Shown: piece by piece, positions 6,852-10,217 of the stretch
How the letters are laid out: the number at the start of each line of letters is the position of its first letter
How positions within the stretch are numbered: position 1 is the stretch's first letter
Origin: Verrucomicrobiota bacterium
GTDB lineage: Bacteria; Verrucomicrobiota; Kiritimatiellia; B70-G9
Direction of reading: 5' to 3'
Length of the DNA: 10,217 bases
NCBI GenBank assembly: GCA_003641465.1
Contig: QNAJ01000037.1
Location: 1 to 10,217, forward strand
Notes under the pieces: generated by a model
Database searches by the model: none
Told to the model about the DNA's origin: nothing
The model's input: only the letters and a program-made list of their open reading frames with translations
Made by a program: the position numbers and the translations under genes

Positions 6852-6871
6852 AAAAGCGCTGTCTCCAGCAC
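6852..6871 (-). terminator. Intrinsic terminator of the kinase-pseudopilin operon
   Basis: On the minus strand GTGCTG and CAGCGC form a six-pair stem (one G-T pair) around a GAGA tetraloop, followed at once by TTTT and then CCCC. It begins 28 bases after the stop of the pseudopilin-like gene and about 135 bases before larB. The stem is short and the T-run has only four bases, so some read-through into larBC is possible. Confidence 0.5.
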
Positions 6872-6899
6872 AGGTAGAGGCCGAAGCCTGAGGGACTGC

Positions 6900-7475
6900 T
6901 TATTGCGACCCGTCACCGGAGTCGGGTGTCAGTCCCGGGGGTGGATGCTCGGTACGTCGCACTGTGCCGTCGGTGTACAGCACGTGGTACTTCCCGCGGT
7001 GCGGAGCGGGGTAATTGGTGGGATCCAATGCGTTGATTTCCACCAGCATCCAGGTAAGCCCCGTCTTGCCCAGCCGCTGGTTGTTAAGCTCTGTGTTCCA
7101 GATGTAGCTGACTCCGTACTTCCGTATCCGGCGGCCGCATGCCGGACAGATGGCGATCTCTTCCGGATACCCAACATCCCTCAGGAAGCGAAGCAACGAG
7201 CCGTTGGCGTATTTTTCTTCAGGATAAAGCACCAGCCGCGGCAGGGCGCCGTGCTCCGCCTGGTAGAGTTCGAAGGCCGAATAGATCTGCTGCAGATGTT
7301 CAATGCACATCCTTTCCTGCTGCATTCCACGGAACACCCACCGCAGTCCTGCTGCTGTCGTTCCCAACAGTCCCAGTACGAGCACCAGGACCATCAGGCG
7401 CAACTCCGCCACACCGGCGCGCATCCTTCTGCGTGCCGGACCGCCAGCGTGCCCGTTCATGCGGTTGGATTTCAT
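6900..7475 (-). CDS. Pseudopilin-like single-pass membrane protein with C-terminal HxxxxxDG motif
   Basis: The 191-residue product has a basic N-terminus (13-19), one long hydrophobic helix (about 25-44) and a helical stretch with 'HLQQIYSAFELYQAEHGALP' (60-79), the arrangement of type IV/type II-secretion pseudopilins, where a spine helix is followed by 'N.k.i..al..Y...hg..P'. Near the C-terminus 'YHVLYTDGTV' (163-172) matches the 'HvlF.DGHV' signature common in pilin-like proteins of Planctomycetota and Armatimonadota. 'CPACG' (110-114) plus Cys57 may bind metal or form disulphides. The processing site is degenerate: 'RAGVAELRLMVL' has no standard G|FxxxE spacing, so cleavage by prepilin peptidase is doubtful. 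The start at 7475 overlaps the kinase stop as ATGA; an ATG at 7460 is an alternative. The pilin-like fold is well supported; assembly into a pilus is not shown. Confidence 0.75.
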   Translation of the reverse strand: MKSNRMNGHAGGPARRRMRAGVAELRLMVLVLVLGLLGTTAAGLRWVFRGMQQERMCIEHLQQIYSAFELYQAEHGALPRLVLYPEEKYANGSLLRFLRDVGYPEEIAICPACGRRIRKYGVSYIWNTELNNQRLGKTGLTWMLVEINALDPTNYPAPHRGKYHVLYTDGTVRRTEHPPPGLTPDSGDGSQ

Positions 7476-9202
7476 TTGCGCCTCAACTCCTGCAACAGTC
7501 GTTGAGCCAACGGTGCCGGCCACTCGTAGCTGGGAATACTCGATCTCAGGGTTTCTTCCAGCGCCATTGTCTGTACGTGCCGGTCACCCACCCGTTCAGC
7601 GCGCACCGCCAGTGCAAACCACGCATCGTTGCGGAAGATGCGCGGCATTTGCGCCAGAGCAGTCCGCAACTCATCCGGCTCCTTTTCTCCGGCCAGGATC
7701 GAGACCAACTCGCGGAACGGCCCGCGGGGTGGATATTCACGAACCATCAGGGCCGCCTCATTCTCGCTACCGGCCCGCACCAGGTACCACTCCAGATCCC
7801 AGCGGCCCATGTCCTTCATCAGTCGCGAGCCTCCCTTCAGAGCCAGTAGGCGCTCATAGTCGGCCATTGCCTCGGAAAAATTTCCCGCCGCCAGTTGTAC
7901 ACGGGCTCTTTCCAGTACGGCTACCGACTCCATCCATTCGTCGCCGAGTCGTGCAAACAGCTCGGCGGAATGGCCCAACAATTGGGCAGCCTGCTGCCAA
8001 TCCCCTGCCCGCATCGCCCGCCGGCCCCGCCGGAGCTGATCCCAGGCCTGCGGCCGCCCCGTGTTATTCTCCACGCCGGCCCGGTATGCCTCCAGCCGCT
8101 CCTGTACCGAGCGCAGCAGTGCCAGATTGATGAGCCCTTCGGTCCGGGCGTCCATAAGTCGCACGCGCGAGTAAAGATCCACGCCCAGGCCCACCACCAG
8201 ACACGCAACGCCGGTCCACAGCGCCTGCCGACGCTTCCGCAACCAGAAGGAGACGTCGTCCGCCACGCTGGGATGCCGGGCCGATACACGCTTTCCGGCC
8301 AGTGCCCTTTCCAGATCCTGAGCAAAGGCCTCGGCGTCCGGGTACCGGTCTGTCGGGTTCTTGGACAGCGCCTTGAGGATCACCGCCTCCAGATCCGGTG
8401 ATATCTCCCGGCGAAACAGGCGCGGCCGTCGCGGAGGCTCCTCCTGCACTGCCTTGAGAACATCCTGCATCCGGGCCCGATGACCGACACTGTAAGGCAA
8501 CACGCCGGCAACCGCCTCGTACAGCACCACACCGAGAGAATAGATATCGCTGGAAGGTCCCACGTGCTCCCCGCGCGCCTGTTCCGGAGACATGTAGAGC
8601 GGCGTCCCTGTCAGTGCACCGGTCACGGTACAGGAGGGCCAGTCCACCAGTTCAGCCACTCCGAAATCAGAAAGCAGCGGCTCTCCGAACTCGTCTATCA
8701 GGATGTTGCTGGGTTTCACATCCCGATGCACGATCCCACGGCTGTGGGCATACTGCAGTGCCCGAGCGATCTTGATGATGATCCCCACCACGGCTTTGAG
8801 GGTCATCGGCGTGCTCTCCAGTGCGGAGTCGAGAGTCTTACTGCGCCGCACCGACTCCATCACTATGTAGTGATAAGGCCCCTGGCGCCCGGTCTCATAG
8901 ATAGTCAGAATGTGAGGATGCCGCCGGAGTTTCTTGGAAGCTTCCGCCTCACGCCGGAACCTTTCCAGCATGGTGGCCGAGACTCCCGGCCCCTCCTGAA
9001 AAACCTTGATGGCGACCTCGTGCCCGGTCTCATCGCGCGCCAGATAAACCGTCGCCATCGCTCCGTGACCGAGAACCTCTTCAATCAGATATTTGCCCAG
9101 TCGGAATCCGGGGCCGGGGACCTGTGGCTGTACCGGTATCTCGCCCAGCTGAGCAGTCGCTTCAGCAGTGCTCTCTGATTTGGCATCGGTATCCATGGCC
9201 AT
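7472..9202 (-). CDS. Transmembrane Ser/Thr protein kinase (PknB-like) with TPR-like C-terminal domain
   Basis: The 576-residue product is a Hanks-type kinase. It has a 'LGHGAMATVYLA' nucleotide loop, 'VAIK' with catalytic Lys66, 'HRDVKPSN' (159-166), 'SDFG' with Asp179, 'TGTPLYMSPEQARG' in the activation and APE region, and 'SSDIYSLGVVLYE' (helix F). All catalytic residues are present, and it is an RD kinase. A helix at about 327-343 is the likely membrane anchor, so the kinase domain is cytoplasmic. Residues of about 355-570 are helical with TPR-like pairs ('RAMRAGDWQQAAQLL', 'QLAAGNFSEAMADYERLLAL') and would lie outside the membrane, probably sensing or binding a partner. The ATG at 9202 was chosen, with GAGGTGG upstream; a GTG at 9217 and an ATG at 9196 are also possible. 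It is cotranscribed with the pseudopilin-like gene, a plausible partner, but nothing in the sequence proves phosphorylation. Confidence 0.92.
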   Translation of the reverse strand: MAMDTDAKSESTAEATAQLGEIPVQPQVPGPGFRLGKYLIEEVLGHGAMATVYLARDETGHEVAIKVFQEGPGVSATMLERFRREAEASKKLRRHPHILTIYETGRQGPYHYIVMESVRRSKTLDSALESTPMTLKAVVGIIIKIARALQYAHSRGIVHRDVKPSNILIDEFGEPLLSDFGVAELVDWPSCTVTGALTGTPLYMSPEQARGEHVGPSSDIYSLGVVLYEAVAGVLPYSVGHRARMQDVLKAVQEEPPRRPRLFRREISPDLEAVILKALSKNPTDRYPDAEAFAQDLERALAGKRVSARHPSVADDVSFWLRKRRQALWTGVACLVVGLGVDLYSRVRLMDARTEGLINLALLRSVQERLEAYRAGVENNTGRPQAWDQLRRGRRAMRAGDWQQAAQLLGHSAELFARLGDEWMESVAVLERARVQLAAGNFSEAMADYERLLALKGGSRLMKDMGRWDLEWYLVRAGSENEAALMVREYPPRGPFRELVSILAGEKEPDELRTALAQMPRIFRNDAWFALAVRAERVGDRHVQTMALEETLRSSIPSYEWPAPLAQRLLQELRRK

Positions 9203-9268
9203 GTGCAGCAGCGCCACCTCGACTGGGCAGCAGCGATCATGCCATCTGAGAGGTAACTCTGATAATTG

Positions 9269-9297
9269 ATGATAGCAGTGTGCCGGGCCTGAGGCAA
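9269..9297 (-). promoter_or_regulatory. Sigma-70-type promoter of the kinase-pseudopilin operon
   Basis: On the minus strand a -35 box TTGCCT (9297-9292, four of six) and a -10 box TATCAT (9274-9269, five of six) are separated by exactly 17 bases. Transcription would begin near 9262, giving a leader of about 60 bases before the kinase ATG. This is the best-matching promoter in the window, placed in the only upstream gap of this operon. Confidence 0.55.
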
Positions 9298-9723
9298 TTG
9301 GTGATGGAGCTCTTGCCGCGCAGGCAGAGCCGTTTCAGTAATGGCGGTTCAAGATTGCAACCGGGACCACGGACGTATGGAATGCACACATCCCTTTCGA
9401 GCAGCAATCCGCCAGGGCTGTTCATCTCAACCAATTGCCTGCCGGCGCCATATCCCCGATCTGAGCGACGAGGCTGATGCCGCCGGATCGGATAGCAAGG
9501 GGTCCGGAATCGCCCGGTCATTCTGGCAGGACTCGCAGCCGAAATAAGTCACTATGTTGGTTTTCTCTGCTACGATGACAATTGTCTGGTTGTCCCTCGC
9601 CCGCCGCCACCGCTGGGACGAGGCTGAGACGGGTCCGTCTGTTGTTATCAGCTCGAAGAGTACTGGGCTAGTGCAATCCGACGGCCGGTCCCTGATTCTA
9701 CATACCATCCGGCCCGGTTTTTC
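9298..9723. other. Gap without a convincing gene
   Basis: About 430 bases between the kinase promoter and the next plus-strand frame. Open frames here on both strands have no recognisable motif and are Arg/Pro/Ser-rich, as expected for chance frames in GC-rich DNA. Visible items are a small inverted repeat AGACGGGTCCGTCT (9627-9640) followed by GTTGTT, and an 11-base direct repeat gacgaggctga (9467-9477 and 9617-9627). The region should contain the promoter for rpmE, but I could not place one with a good pair of boxes. No tRNA or known small RNA was recognised. Confidence 0.5.
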
Positions 9724-9948
9724 ATGCGGGTCGGCACCGTCGGCCTGGCGGTTTTCATACTGGGTTGCATCTACCAGCGGCACCGGCAGGCCAAAACTGA
9801 GACCATCCGATCGCCGACTGCCGCGGACCAGGTCACCAAGGGATTTGCGGGACAACAGCCGCCGACCGGCACGGCGGGAAAAAATCTTGAAATCTTCCGC
9901 GGGCGCCTATATGTTAACGCGCTCATAACAGATGCGGTGGGGCAATGA
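9724..9948 (+). CDS. Possible small lipoprotein upstream of rpmE
   Basis: A 74-residue frame begins with a short, signal-like segment (residues 1-15) with one Arg, a hydrophobic core and 'FILGC', an imperfect lipobox with Cys15. The remaining 59 residues are polar and Gln/Thr/Arg-rich with no known family. Its stop overlaps the rpmE start as ATGA (9945-9948), the same junction used by three other gene pairs here, which is the main argument that it is real. Against it, there is no clear ribosome binding site before 9724, no alternative start in the open frame back to 9628, and an overlapping frame (9554-9928) is longer. Function unknown. Confidence 0.4.
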   Translation: MRVGTVGLAVFILGCIYQRHRQAKTETIRSPTAADQVTKGFAGQQPPTGTAGKNLEIFRGRLYVNALITDAVGQ

Positions 9949-10169
9949 AAAAGGGAATCCATCCGGAATACTTCGAGAATGCGGTGATTACGTGCGCTTG
10001 CGGAAACGTGATTCACACCGGCTCGACCGTCAAGGAAATGCACGTTAACACCTGCTCGCGCTGCCATCCTTTCTACACCGGTAAAGCCAAATTCATCGAC
10101 ACCGAGGGCCGCGTAGAACGGTTCCGCCGGAAGTACGGCGCGACGCCCGGAACCGGCGGCGAGAAGTAG
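9945..10169 (+). CDS. rpmE: 50S ribosomal protein L31 (zinc-binding type)
   Basis: The 74-residue product is the C+ form of bacterial L31, which helps form the intersubunit bridge between the 50S central protuberance and the 30S head. It opens with 'MKKGIHPEY' and carries the four zinc ligands Cys16 and Cys18 ('ITCACGN') and Cys36 and Cys39 ('NTCSRCHPFYTGK'). The family-typical 'GRVERFRRKYG' follows, then a short Gly-rich tail. The length is normal for the family. A GGTGGGG (9936-9942) sits just before the ATG. Zinc-type L31 is usually replaced by a Cys-less paralogue under zinc starvation; no such copy is in the window. Genes that often flank it (rho, prfA) are not visible here; the window ends 48 bases downstream. 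Confidence 0.97.
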   Translation: MKKGIHPEYFENAVITCACGNVIHTGSTVKEMHVNTCSRCHPFYTGKAKFIDTEGRVERFRRKYGATPGTGGEK

Positions 10170-10217
10170 CCCGCCCTACCCTGCCACCTCGGCCTCTGAC
10201 GGAGCTCTCCGGTTGAG

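Noticed and set aside
9467..9627. An 11-base direct repeat (gacgaggctga) spaced 150 bases apart.
   Set aside because: Only two copies, with no inverted ends, target-site signature or enclosed gene; it may be chance.
9427..9855. A 142-residue minus-strand frame and a 124-residue plus-strand frame (9554-9928) in the gap before rpmE.
   Set aside because: Neither shows a family motif, a ribosome binding site or protein-like composition. They overlap each other and the lipoprotein-like frame, and only the latter has a coupling junction.
10200..10211. Small palindrome CGGAGCTCTCCG downstream of rpmE as a terminator.
   Set aside because: The stem is short, no T-run follows before the window ends, and the rest of the context is not visible.

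Overview
The window is a GC-rich (about 60% by eye), gene-dense bacterial segment. It most resembles an uncultured or environmental lineage in or near the Planctomycetota/PVC group or the Armatimonadota. The clues are a Hanks-type Ser/Thr kinase with a TPR-like tail, a pseudopilin-like protein ending in an 'HVLYTDG' signature, a MiaB whose second cluster-binding motif reads 'MGCLVG' (as I recall from Chloroflexi/Armatimonadota-type MiaB proteins), and short-period tandem repeats between genes. The phylum cannot be fixed from this sequence alone.

Layout. Positions 1-323 carry no gene; they hold a series of 7- and 8-base degenerate tandem repeats and then a set of overlapping hairpins. An alkaline-phosphatase-superfamily metalloenzyme (324-1208, minus) and miaB (1414-2736, plus) diverge from a shared 205-base spacer. 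miaB is coupled by an ATGA overlap to a small three-helix membrane protein (2733-3077, plus). That gene runs tail-to-tail, overlapping by 10 bases, into a minus-strand operon read as larB (5964-6716), larC (4762-5967) and a secreted GH10-like protein (3068-4780). The larB/larC junction is an ATGA overlap, and the larC/GH10 junction overlaps by 19 bases. Upstream on the same strand is a kinase (7472-9202) and pseudopilin-like (6900-7475) pair, also joined by ATGA. This pair has a good sigma-70-type promoter (9269-9297) and an intrinsic terminator (6852-6871). A gap of about 430 bases with no convincing gene (9298-9723) precedes a possible small lipoprotein (9724-9948, plus), which is joined by ATGA to rpmE (9945-10169, plus).

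How the genes fit together. LarB and LarC catalyse two of the three steps that make the nickel-pincer nucleotide, the cofactor of lactate racemase LarA and its homologues. LarE and LarA are not in the window. The third gene of that operon encodes an exported protein with the layout of a GH10 xylanase but apparently without the catalytic nucleophile, so its link to nickel-cofactor synthesis is unexplained. The kinase and pseudopilin pair looks like a membrane signalling or envelope module. MiaB (tRNA A37 methylthiolation) and L31 are translation housekeeping genes. No mobile element, CRISPR array, tRNA or rRNA was seen. The most unusual items are the larBC and pseudo-GH10 operon and the kinase-pseudopilin pair.
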